The notes beneath the pieces are model-generated. The model saw nothing but the letters and a program-made list of their open reading frames with translations, was not told the origin of the DNA and made no database searches. A stretch of DNA of 64,000 nucleotides. Source: Limnomonas spitsbergensis (lineage: Eukaryota; Chlorophyta; Chlorophyceae; Chlamydomonadales). Of this stretch, positions 31,443-43,400 are shown in pieces; position 1 is the stretch's first letter; each line of letters starts with the position of its first letter. The position numbers and the translations under genes were made by a program. The stretch spans positions 930,001 to 994,000 of the forward strand of contig JAYJMM010000070.1 in NCBI GenBank assembly GCA_037349105.1, in the 5' to 3' direction.

Positions 31443-34400
31443 TCCTGGACAGCCTTCCTGACCGCTGCTCTAAGCCCTCTCCACCAGTGCTGCTGCAGGA
31501 TCATGAAGGCCGTGCGGTGGCTGCCGAAGTGACCGGTGCTAGCGTGAGCTTCCCTGATTACTGCCTGTCTGTCCTCGGGCCTGGGAACTACACACCGCCG
31601 TCCGTCTGGCATCAACCTTATTAGCACGCCCCCCCTCTCTGGTTCCCACTGGAAAGGTGCGGCTCTGCGCTGCACCCTGGCCTGTTCCCCTGCTTCTGCC
31701 CCAGGGGGGTGCATTTTTGATTGCAGGTAGTGCAGGACTGGCACGTCTGTCCATACGTCCACCCGGGCTGCAGGCCCTGCTGCGCATCCTGGCGGGTCCA
31801 CGACCTCCCCTGCTTCTTCGTCAGCTACCCGGACGGGATCTGGGTCTGGGTCAGACAGCCCACCTGGTTCCTGGGCTGCATCCGCCCAGTCTGCTGCCGC
31901 TGACTCCCCCAAGCATTGCCGATACGTTGCTGCCGCTTCGTCCTCGCCGGAGCATGCTTTGCCTGCACTGGCTAGGGCGCAATGTGTGGACGTCAGGGTC
32001 ATGCCGATAGCAGGGTCGCGGTCCGGGCCTGGTAAACCAGCCCTGCGGGCCAGCTCCCTAGGGATGATCTTGGCCGCCTCGAGGGCTATGGTGAGCCAAG
32101 CCTCGAGAGCCCAAGCATCCATGCACCTGCCCAAGGCGGCCCTCCTATCTCCCTCAGGGAAGTCGGGGCGGGGCAAAGTGGACCCCACTGCGTACCCCAT
32201 GGCCCTCTCCCTTTCATTTGCATTTGGTTCCTGCCGGCCCCCCATGGGCCTGAAAACCATGCCGATCTGCCCGTTCCGGAAAGCGTAGGATGCGGGGGTG
32301 GCCATGAGGCAGGGCAGCGCCCTCCTTGGTTGCCCAGACACATTGATACGGTACCCGCCGTTATCGGGGCAGGCCACGACCTGTGCCCTACTACCCTCGT
32401 CCAGGATGTCATCCACAATACCGTCGTGCGGCCTATGCGATGCCTGGATAACAAACTCAATGTCTGCAGCTGGTGCTAGGTTGCCCCAGTAGTTGCGCGT
32501 GCGGTGGGCATAGGAGCCCACTTGCGCTGCATCAAACAGGGAGGGCCTGCCCAGCATCCTGCACACCTCGCCGAAAGCCTCTATACTAGCCTTCTCGCTC
32601 CTCTGGTTTAGCTGCATAGCGACATTTTCAATCAGGTATGCTGGCGGCTTGGCCCTCTGCAGGATCTGCAAGGAGCCGAGCAGCTTGATAAGCGGGAAGA
32701 AAGACTTGCTCCTGGCCCCCTCGAGCCCCTTGCCCTTGCCTGCAGCCGACAAGTCATGGCACTCCCATCCTGCTACCATAAACCACTGGCGACCTTGCTG
32801 TGCCCCAGCCTCTATGAAGTGCTGGGCAGTAATGGAGTACACGTCCTGGGGCAAAGCCCTGAACGCCCCCTCGACAGCAGGCGCTGGGAGCAATAGCGGG
32901 TATTGCTTGTGCAGCTGCACCAGTCTCCCCCCCGCGATCTCTCGCATGGTGGCACTGGTGTCGGCATACAAATACTGGATGACCGGGATGCCTGCTCTAA
33001 GCACCATCTCAAGCCCAGAGCACATACCTCCGAAGGGCTCGAACAGGACCACTCCCTCCTGCTCCAGGGCGTACACCGCCGCTGTCGGTAGGCATGCCGT
33101 ATCCACCCCTGCATGGAGGTGGGCCGGAGTCGAGCGGGGCAGGTCGGTCAGCACATTGTTGATCAGGTCCCTGGCCCTGGCCCTGCTATTGAAAGCTCTT
33201 TCTGCAGTACTGGCAGGCTGTGCCTGCTCATCGTCCTCATCCTTTGCGCTGGAGATAGCCTGGCCGCACGGGGCCACTGTACATGCCGTCTCAGCGGCCC
33301 GCAGGCGGCGCACGCCTCGTCTGCCCTCTTGTGCCAGGCGCACCACCTGATCTGCGTGCCACTGGTTTACCCTGCCTAGGCCTGTGAGCATAGCGACCTG
33401 AGATCCGCAGGTGGTCCCACTAGGGGTGTGCGGTTCAGGGGCGACATCGTCTAGCCTCGCTCCTGTGCGGTCGTCAGATGACGGGAGGGGTGACCTAGAC
33501 GGGATATCTGCGTTCTGGTGGCAGGCCCCTGACCGGTGGACAATGGTGATGTCAAGCTCCTGGAGCATGAGTGCCCAGCGTGCGTGCTGCCCCACTAGGG
33601 CCTGGTTATCCATGAGATAGGTGAGGGGTTCGTGGTCTGTGACCAAATGCACCTTGCACCCAAAGAGCATATGACGGTACGTCCGGGCAGCGTACACAGC
33701 GGCGAGCATTTCCCCCTGAAACGACGAGTAGTTCTTTTCGCTTTTGTTCAGGGAACGGGAAGTGCAGGCTACCATGTACTCCCTGCCGCTGTCGTCACAC
33801 TGCCCTAGCACCGCCCCTATACCCTGTTTAGAGAAGTCGGTGTACAACAGGAATGGCCTTGGTGGCCCCTTGCCATCTGGACCCGTTCCGCTGTAGTCAG
33901 GTCTGCGTAACACCCTGCCTCCTTCGCACATCTCAGTTTTGATCAGCTGAAACGCCTGGGCCTGCTCGGGACCCCACACAAACGGGACCCCCTTGACAAG
34001 CAATGCGTTGATGCATGCGGCTTTGCGAGAGAAATCCGGGATGTAGCACCGGTAGAAGTTAAGGAATCCCATGACCTCCTGAATGTTCTTGACCGATGCG
34101 GGTTCGGGCAGAGCCATGACGGCCGCTATTTTGGCTGCGTGCGGTGTGAGGCCTTGGGCCGAGACGTTGTGGCCTAGGTACTCCACCGTGGCACACCCAA
34201 ACAGGGACTTGTCAGGATGCGCTCGCAGTCCTACCGCGTGGAGCATGTCTAGCATGAGCTCGACATGCCTGATGTGATCTGCAGGTGTGTCACTATACAC
34301 CAGCAGGTCGTCAATGAAAGCCACACAGAAGGAGCTCAGGCCCGCCCTGGCGATCTCTTCCTCGATCATACGCTGGAAGAAGGGAGGCCCGTTGCGCAGT

Positions 34401-37400
34401 CCAAAGTTCAACTTTGTGTACATCCATAGTTCTGGGCCCATCCAGAAAGCCGTTTTGGGCTGGTCCTCGACCTTGATCGGGATCTGCATGAATCCTGACC
34501 TCAGGTCCACCTTGCTAAATACTTTAGCTGTGCCCAGGTTCTGAAAGATAGTTTCCATCCTGGGGATAGCAAACTCCTGCTTGGCCGTGCGGAGGTTCAT
34601 TCTCCTCATGTCATGCGCAATGCGGTGATCTGACCACTCGCCTGTCTCGGCACACTTCTTGGCCGCTACGACCGAGTTGGCCGCAAACTTGATGGGCCCT
34701 CCCTGGGGGACCCTGACAATAATGCCTGCCTCTATCATGGGCTGGCACTTCTCTTTGAAAATGGCTGCTTTAGGGGGTGGCATGTCCCTTGCTTTCTGAA
34801 AGCACGAGCTGTGCTCGTCCTCTAGGGCCAGCGTAAACTCACCCTGTGCACCGCAGTAGCCTGGCAGTTCAAGCATGGAGTAGGCGAACGCCCCCTGACG
34901 GTCCCGTAGGCTCTGCTCCAGCTGCTCCTGCTGCTCCCCAGTAAAGTCGGGGTGCTTCCCGAGCAGCCACCCCTCCTCAGTTTTGACGTACTCTGAGGGT
35001 GCATGCACCACCCCTCCGGGCTGGAACATGTCGATGACTCCCCCTGCCAGCGGCTCCCCTGTTACTGCCTGTGGCCCTGCGCTGGATGTGCCCTGATCCC
35101 AGGTGCTTTGCGGACGGGGGGGCCGAGGGACGGGCATATCCACTGGGGGTCGCAGCCAACCAGGCTCCAGCTTGGCAGCTGCCTCCCTGCTGCAGACGAA
35201 TGCTCCTTGTCCGGCAGTGAATCCCCCTCCTCGCACGCCCCTTCCGCTGGCCTGTGCCCCAGGGAGGCAGGAGAGCAGGAGCCACACCAATGCCAGGTGG
35301 CACAGGCAAGCTAGAAGGCCCCTGAACGCTGTGCAGGGAAGGAGACCCTTGCAGGCCGGCTGCTGTCTGGGGCTGGGCTGTGGTCCTGCAGGGGCTGCCG
35401 GTGACGGCGCTGCTGGCGGGCCCCGGTCCTCTGGTCCCTCCCGCCAGGAGATTTCCAGCTCCACCTGGCTGATCCTGGTGGGCGGCGATGGGCACCCTGT
35501 GCTGTTACTGGCGTCTCTTGCCGCTGCTTTCCTGCGTCGTTGGCGCGCGCGGGTCCTGGCGTTCCTTGCCCTTCGCGCTGCTGCGGCCCTGACCTTGGAG
35601 GAGTCCGCTGGTCTGTTTTCGCCCCTGCTGGTGGGGGTCTGATGTCCCTCTGCCGCTGTTGGACCTGTGCAGCCTGCAGCGGATCTGTAAGCGCCTTCCG
35701 GGCTGACAGTCTGGGCTCTGGCGCTGCTGCTGCTCCTGGCTGCGCTGCGCGGCTGTCTGCCCAGCTGGTGGGGCTGGAGCATCGTCCGCTGGATGGCCTG
35801 GTAGTTCCATAGGCTGGTTCTCTCCGGAACCCCCCACTCCACCGGCCAGTCGTCCAATGGTTCGCCTGCCTCTGGCCACCGCCCCTCGTCATTGGCCTTG
35901 ATGAGCTCTGCCCCGATGGACAGGATCTGGGCGTACTGGACCGCGTGCATGGACGGCTGTAGGGGCTGGTCTGCTGTCTCCCTGTACCATTCCCTGAATG
36001 GCACTGGGCGCTGCTCCCCCCTTCTAGCCTGGTTGGCCTCGTCCTGCCTTCGCTCCTCGATGGCCTGCCGTACGTCGGAGATGGTTGCCCTGCTGTGCGC
36101 TGCCTTGAACACCACCTCCCTTTCACCGGGCAAGGCTTCCTGCGCGCTGCACCACCATCGCACCCCTAGCCTGGAGTCCTCCTCCATCTGCCTTTGCCTG
36201 ATGAAACCCAGCGACTGGTTCCTCTCCGGGCATGCCATGGCTAAGTGCCCCTGGTGGAAGCAGGTGGCGCATCTGCCCTCTCGCAGGCGTGGTGCGGGGC
36301 AGGCGTGGTAGTCGTGCCCCTTTTTTCCGCAGCGTTCGCACGGCTTGCTGTGGACGGAGTGGTGGCCCCACGCCGGGGGAACTGCATCGCTGCAGCCGCA
36401 GCAGGCCCACACCCCCCGCCGGGTACCTCCTATGCCCGGCTTGTCCATGCAGGTGCCGCATGCCTTGGCGTGGCACCGACAGCAACGCCTGCTGGGCTGT
36501 TCTGTTGGGCCAATGCTTTCTCCGCATCCCAAGCAGCTTGGCAGCCTGGCCTCGGGGGTCATGCAGAACTGGCACACTCTGGCTGCCCCTGTCCGCGGTG
36601 TTCTCATGCACAGGTCATGCCATGCCATTCCGCATGCGCTGCACCAGATCAAGCGTTCGCCTGCACGGGCCTGGTCGCACCCTGCGCACGGCTCCCTGCG
36701 CTCTTGGCCGGAGCCAGAGGATTGGCCTGAGGTCCCGGCGCCGTCTGTGCCTGGGTCCCCCTCCAGCTCTGGCGGCTGTGCCTCGCTGAGGGCCCTTAAT
36801 CGGCCGCGGAATGCCTGCCGCAGCTCCTCCGCTGCCTGGTTGCGTCCCTGCAGCCTGGGGTCGGGGCTGGGGTCTGGGACCATGCTCAGCCTGTAACGCA
36901 GGCTGGCCTCGATGCGGCCGCCCCTGGGCTCTGGGCCTCCCTGGGGGACTGGCCATGGTGCCCCGCCCTCGAGCCGCTGCCTGTCCCGTTGGGCCACAAA
37001 CTGTCGTAACTCGTCGTCCCACTGCTCCTTGCTGAGATCTACACTCCTGTGATCGGGCTCCCCCTCGGCTGCCAAGCGTGGCGCGCCAGGGTCCTCAGGA
37101 TCAGGATTGCTGGCCTCGCTGTTGGTGTCGCTGAGCCCCCTGCTCCAGCTGGGTGAGGTGTCAGCCTGGAATCCCAGGGTTGCTGCAGGCTCTGGCCGCC
37201 CTTCTGTGGCTCTGCTCTGCTGGCTGTCCCCTTGCATATGCCCGGCTGAAGGTGCAGTATGCTCGCTGGGCCCTGCCACCCTCCCCTCTGGTGGCGCGGT
37301 GTGCCCTGCTGTGGCTGCTGGTTCCTCCTCGGAATCTGAGTCCTGTAGGAGCTGCGGTAGTCCTGCCAAGCTGTTCTCCTCGTCTGACTCGGGCCAATCC

Positions 37401-40400
37401 ACCTCGTAGTTGCCCCCCCTCAGGGAGGTGAAGAAAGAATGCTCCCTGCTGCTTGGCTGCATGTTGAGGGTAGTTTCGTCGGGGCTGTGTGTGCTGCCTG
37501 GGCTGGTTGTCTCCCTGAATGCTCCCCAACGCCCCCGCGGCGTCTCTTGGCGGTCCGCTATGCCCCTATCCAGCAGGCCTGTCAGGTCCCTCAGGGCCTC
37601 ATCGTGATTGCTACCGCTGAATAGGGGGTGGAGCGTGACGGCTCCCCTGGGGTGCCTTTGCCACCAAAGGCGGACAGTGGCCGCCGGTGCAGACCAGTGG
37701 GGCAGCAAGATGGATGGGACGCCGTTGTAGTAGGCCGCCTGTTCCACCCGCATCCACTGCTGTAGGCAGCTCTGCAGCCTGCCTTGAGCAAAGGCTGAGA
37801 GGGTGAGGGCCTGCTCGCCCTGCCATGCGGTGGCGCCCGCTGCTGGCGTGCAGTGCGCTGACACGTGCGTTGGGCAGTCGGCTCTTTCTTGGGGTGCCCA
37901 AAGCTCGTCCACTATCTCGATGTTGTGGACAGCTGCTGACATCTGTCCTGGCAGCAATGTCCTGTTAAGGGCCATCATCATGATGGTCCACACCGCCGGG
38001 TCTGTTCCTCGAAAGGTGGACACCGCGTGCTCCTCTGCCCGTTCTACGGAGGGAAACCGGTCACTCTGCACCTGGGTAGCCGTCTTGAAGAAGAACCACA
38101 CGGGCTGGTCATCGCGTGTGGCGTGCATGTGTATCCACGCCCGCGGTGCTGGGTGCGGCCCCTGCCCCTCCAGGTCCTCGTGGTAGTGTGCCACCGCCAG
38201 CCGAACCGGGATAGCGACCCTGGCGTCACCTGGCTCGTACCCCCAGGGGACCGCCTGGCCCATGACCTCTCTGGCGATGTCTTGCCCCCTCTCGACGATC
38301 TCGGGGCATTGGCGAGGCGTTCCTGGGTGGAGGATCCCGGCACCGTCGTACCCGCTGTGGTCCCGCAGTGCCGCCAGGGCGTACGCCTGCCTGGCTGCTG
38401 CTGGTGTGGGTACGCAGACGGCTTGGTTGGCCAGGCACGGATGGCGAGCGAGAGTCATGACGCAGTTCTCTGCCCACGGTGTCCGCATGAACCCGTCGTG
38501 GGCGTGCTGCCACATGCCGTATGCCCTTGCCGCGTCTGGTATCTCTTGGCTGGTCCTGAACTGCTCCTCTGCTGCGGTAATCCCCTCCTTGACGACGCTG
38601 CCCAGGAGTTCGCTGACGCAGTTGGCATAGAGAGGAGTTGGCCACGTGGAGCTCATGAACTCTTCCATGGCCGTGCTAGGTCTGATGTGACCTTTAATGG
38701 CCGCAGCCAGGAGCCCCGCTGTGACAGCGTCCATGGGAAAGACCAACCTTGCTACTGCCTGCATTGCTGCCTGTCTGTCAACACAGATGACTTCCCCCCG
38801 CGGTACGCACCAATGGTTTTGCAACCTGCACAGGCCGTCCGCGCCCGCGCCGGGAAGGGTGATCATGGCCGTTGTGGCGGCTACCTCTGGCATGTCTGTT
38901 CCTGCCGGGTACCACTGCACGAAGCAATGCCTAGGCCAGGGCTCGCCAGGCCCTGGGCCCGGTGCGTCGAGGTCCTCTGCGTCTTCTACTGCGCTGAGGT
39001 CGCTGTTTCCCCAATGGTCTGGGTTCTGCGGCTCCTCTGGTTCCCACCACTGCTCTCTTTCGCTGGGTACTTCCTCCTGCATCCATGTCCTTTCTGTTGG
39101 TCCGTGCTCTGTCCTGCAGCTGCGGTGCCCGCTGCCTGCGGCTGGGGGCCGGCTGGTGACGCCCCCTGTGGCCCCATGGGCCTGCAGCGTGAAGCTGCTA
39201 CCGCCTCCTTCCGCGGAAGCTGCCGGCCTTGGGCCTGCGGCGGGGGCCCCTGCCTCCGGGGTACCTGGGCACAACACGTCGGGGGGGTCGTAAATGTCCT
39301 GGGAAAGGTCGTCTGACTCCCCCTCCTGCCCTGAGGCCTCCCCTGATATCTCAGGGTCCTGTCTGTGGGCGCTGCCCTCTGACTCGCTGTTGCCCTGGTC
39401 TTCCCTGGCCCTGAGCGTGACTAGGAAATTTGCGAGCAAGGCGAGCCACCCCTCTTGAGGGGCTGGTGCTCCCATGCGTCGCAGGTAGTCCAGGAGTTCT
39501 AGGGCATGGGCTGTGCTCTTAGGGGCGTCTGCGGGCATGGTCAAGAGGCCATTGGTGGCAATTGCTTCCACGGCCACCCGCCAATGATGGATTTGCTGGG
39601 GCACCTCTCCGTTCCGTGCCTCCGTGGCCATCCCCTCTGGGTCCAACCCTGGCTCAGGCTCACGTCCTTCATGAAGGCCCAATGGTTGCCTTGCCTGCTC
39701 TTCCTGCCCTTCTAGGTATGCGTCATCCCACTCCTGTTCAAACCAGGTGTCTGGTTCGTTGAACCCTGGGTCGTGCCCCCTGGGGGTGGTGGCGAAGCAC
39801 CCATGGGCCCCTTTGCCCGCCCACCTGGGTCCCTCCGGTGGTCCTGGCAGGAAGTTGGCGGGCGGGGCGCCTGCCTGCCTGGCTGCCCATACCTCGAATG
39901 GCTCGTCCTTGGCTGCCTCGAACAGGTCGCGGAGGCGTTCGCGCTGCTGGCTGCCGCTGGGGGGTTCCTCCTGCCTGAAGCGACTGTGTCCCGGGTTGTC
40001 CTGGGCTGGTGCTCGGCCCTCGCCCCCGCCGCTGGGCCTCCAAGGCTGGGCCTGCGTCTGGTTGCATTCGAAGGCGAAGTGGCCGCTACCTCCGCACTTG
40101 TAACATGCTTCCTTCTGGGTAGGGGGTGCTCTGCCGGTCCTGCCCCGGGCAGAGTCCTCCAGCGGCGCCCACCTGACCATCCTGTTCTCCCCTGGCTCCT
40201 CGGCTGTCGAACGCCTTCCGGGGCTGTGGGCCTGGCTTTGCCGAATGGGGCTTCTGGCTCTGCCCTGCGGCCAACGCTCGCCGCGGGGGCTGCGTGGCGC
40301 CTCCCCTTCCCAGCGCCTGCCGCTCCCGCCCTCGGGTTCTCTGCTGCCGTGGTTGGGTGGGTTCCCTGGGGTAACAGGACTGCGGCTGCGGGTTCTTCTG

Positions 40401-43400
40401 TTCCTGCCCCCGCCGTCTGGGCTGAGGGCCTCCCTGCCCCTGGGCCGCTGGTTGCCACCGCTGGTGCCCTGCGGGGGTGGAGGTGGCCTTCTGTTTGGTG
40501 ACCTCGCCCGAGGCTGCTGTGCGCCGTTCCTTCTCTCTGTCAGTTCCCCCGGCCAGCGCCCGTCCTGGTGCTGCTCGGTGCTTGGAGCCCGCCGCTCCCT
40601 GCTGTGGCTACTGCGCCGTGGGCTCCTTTCACTTGGCTGACGCTCTGCGGCGCTGGCGCTCCTGGGCGCCCTGCCGCTGTCGGGGTTGCGGCTAGGGCCG
40701 CTGCCTGACTCCCTTGCCCGTGGAGAGGGGGTGCGGCTGGCCCTTGCCTTGGGCTGATTGCCCTGCTTGGGCTGGGCTCTGTTGTCCCGTAGAGACTGCA
40801 ACAGGTCCTCCGGGTAGTCCCCTAGGCCAGGGTCGTCGAGCTCACTCAGGACCTCCTGCACCTCAGTGGGCTTACCCCTGGGCGTTCCTTCTTGGCCGCC
40901 CTGTCCTCCTCCCCTGGCTTCCTTGCTTGGTGCCGCGTCCTGCTGCTGGGGCTCGACAGTTGTGTCTGCCGCAGGCTGCTGCTGCCTGGCCTCCCTGGCC
41001 CCGCTGCAGGCCTCCTGCTGGGCTCCACAGGGGCGCTGGGGGCCCGGCTCAGGGGCTGCCTCTGTGCCCTTGTACTCCTCCTTGTACCTCCTTTTGAGAT
41101 CATTCACCTCTATGATCCACTTGGCGCATTCGCCCTTCCACCGTGCCATCTCCCTGTCTGAAGCGCCGTCCGCCATTGCCCGGGCCTGCTCCATTTTGAA
41201 GGAATAGATGTCTGCCTCCCTGCTGGCGATTCTCTGCCTGGCTGCGACCCGGATGGCCCTGTTCAGGACCTGGACCTGGGCCTCCAGGCTGCTGACGACG
41301 TCTGCCCTGGTAGCGTTTCTGTCTGCCTGCAGCTCAGACTCTGAATCAGTGGTTCCTTCATCGCTGTGGCTGGTGTCCTGAGTGTGCGCAACCGGAGAGC
41401 CTGGCTGGCAGCTGCCTCTGCTGTACGTGTCTACTCCCCGGCCCGGCTCGTTCTCCAGGAGCTCCCCTAGCCTCCGCTCGCATTCCTGGTCCGTATGCGA
41501 TCTGCACATGTCGCAATACGCGCAGGGGCCGTCCCTGTTGCGCAGGGCATTCCTGACCTCCTGTCGGACTGTGTGCTCCTGCTCCATGGCCAGCCTCGCC
41601 TTGTCCCGCGCTGCTACGGGAAGGTCCATGGCTTTGCCGTCCTTGTCCCGCGCTGCTACTGAGGGGCCCCCGGCTTCGCCGCCCTTGTCTCCGCTGATGG
41701 GCCGGCTCCCGGTACCCCTGGTACCGTCCGGATCCGCCGGCGCTGCGTGAGCCTGGGTCCGGGCTACTGGGTCTGCCTCTGGCGCTGCAGCAGGGTTGGT
41801 TCCCTTTTGCCCTGCTTGCTGGCGCGCTGCCTCAGTACCTGCGCCACGGGCCCCTTTGGCCTTGGCCGGCTTGGCCCCTTCTGGTGCTGCCGCAGGTGCC
41901 TCTGCCGCGGGCAGACGGGTGACACGGTTTGCGGCGACTGTAGTTTGCGTCGCAGGGCCGCCTCCTGTACCTGTCACCATGGCACATTGTGGGGTTAAGT
42001 CTGGGTTCACCTCGCCCCAATCTGCCGGCCACTCCTCAGGCACCCAGGCGGGGTCGTCCAAGCCTGCCCAGGTTGCCGCGGCCGCCTGGTGGGATCCTGC
42101 TGGTGATATCAGTTCTAGCGGCAGGGTGAGCCCGTCGGCTCCCCCTTGAGGGAACAGGGTGAGGCGCCCTGCGGCTTCTAGGACTCCCCCATACTTGAGG
42201 AATTCGGGGTTCCCTACCAGGTGCTCATACGCGTCAGGAGGCGTCTTGACCACCCTGACCGCTGCTTTCTCCACGATCGCATTTGGGCTTCCATACCCGT
42301 ACACGACGTAGATGAACAGAATCCCGTACAGGTCTGCTCCTGCATTATCGGTTGTCCTGATCTTTTCATCCGTCCTCACCAGCTTGGCCCCCATGGCTAC
42401 CAGCTGTTCTGCTATGTTGACGGTGATGACATGGCATGAACATGCCGTGTCCATTAGTGCCTTCTGGGCCACCAGCACCTTCCCTTTCACCATGAGGCCT
42501 ACGCACTGGCTGTAATCTCGCCTGTCGTTTGTGAAGTATTGTAGCCTCGGGCTGATGGTGATCTTACGACCCTGACCTATCCAGCCCGGCTCACCACGGA
42601 CCGGCGTGACTCCCATGGGCATGGTGGTGTGCGCCAGCGCTGTAAGTCGTTCGTTGATGTAGCCCACCTGCGCACGGACATCGCACAGGCCGTCAGCTAG
42701 TCGCCTAAGAGCAAGCCTTTTCTCCCCCTTCCTGGAAGGGTGTTCAACAGCCAGTGGCTCCTCCTCCTCCTCACTGCTAGAGGAGGGTCTAAAGGACCGT
42801 GGCCTGGCGTTGTGGGCTGCCTGCTTGTACTCTCCAGGCTTGGGTGCCAGCCCAACCTGCGTCAGGAGGGCCACGGACTCGCTGAGCATTTCGGCCACCG
42901 TTTGGTGCCACCCATCCGGCTCAGCGAGCTCGGAGGGGCCAGAAAGGTGAGACAGATGAGCGGACTGCTGGCCATGCCCCGCCTGCCCCTGCGGCTGCCT
43001 CTGGGCCGGCCTGCCTCCTTGGTTCCTGTCGTAGGTCCTGTTCACGGGTGGCCCCTGCGGTCTTGGAGGCGGTGGGTACTGCTGTTGAGGCGGCCGTGCC
43101 TGCCCCGTGGTGATGTCAGTGGCCAGGGGGGCAGGGCGGCGTTCGTCTCTAGCCCTGGGAGTCCTGCAGTCCCTTGCCAGGTGGTCCAGGCTGCCGCATT
43201 GGAAGCAGGCTTTGGGGGCGCCCCCAGCGCTGTGGGTGCTGGTTGTCAAGGCTGTGGCTTGGTCGGCCCACGTGACGCCCTTGGCTCTGCTTTCCTGCCT
43301 GGCAGGCTGGCTGCTGTTCTGGTATGGCGCAACTCCTGGTCCATCCCCTCTGGGCCTGGCTTCCCACTGGCTGGGCCGATCTCGCCTGCCGCGCCCCGCC

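Noticed and set aside
32076..33053. Adenine (Dam-like) methylase as in DIRS elements
   Set aside because: The motif order and the GWECHDLS...ENV pair are those of C5 cytosine methyltransferases; no DPPY-type motif is present.
38027..39316. Long plus-strand open frames (up to 429 codons) inside the retrotransposon
   Set aside because: They are shadows of the GC-rich minus-strand polyprotein with no domain content.
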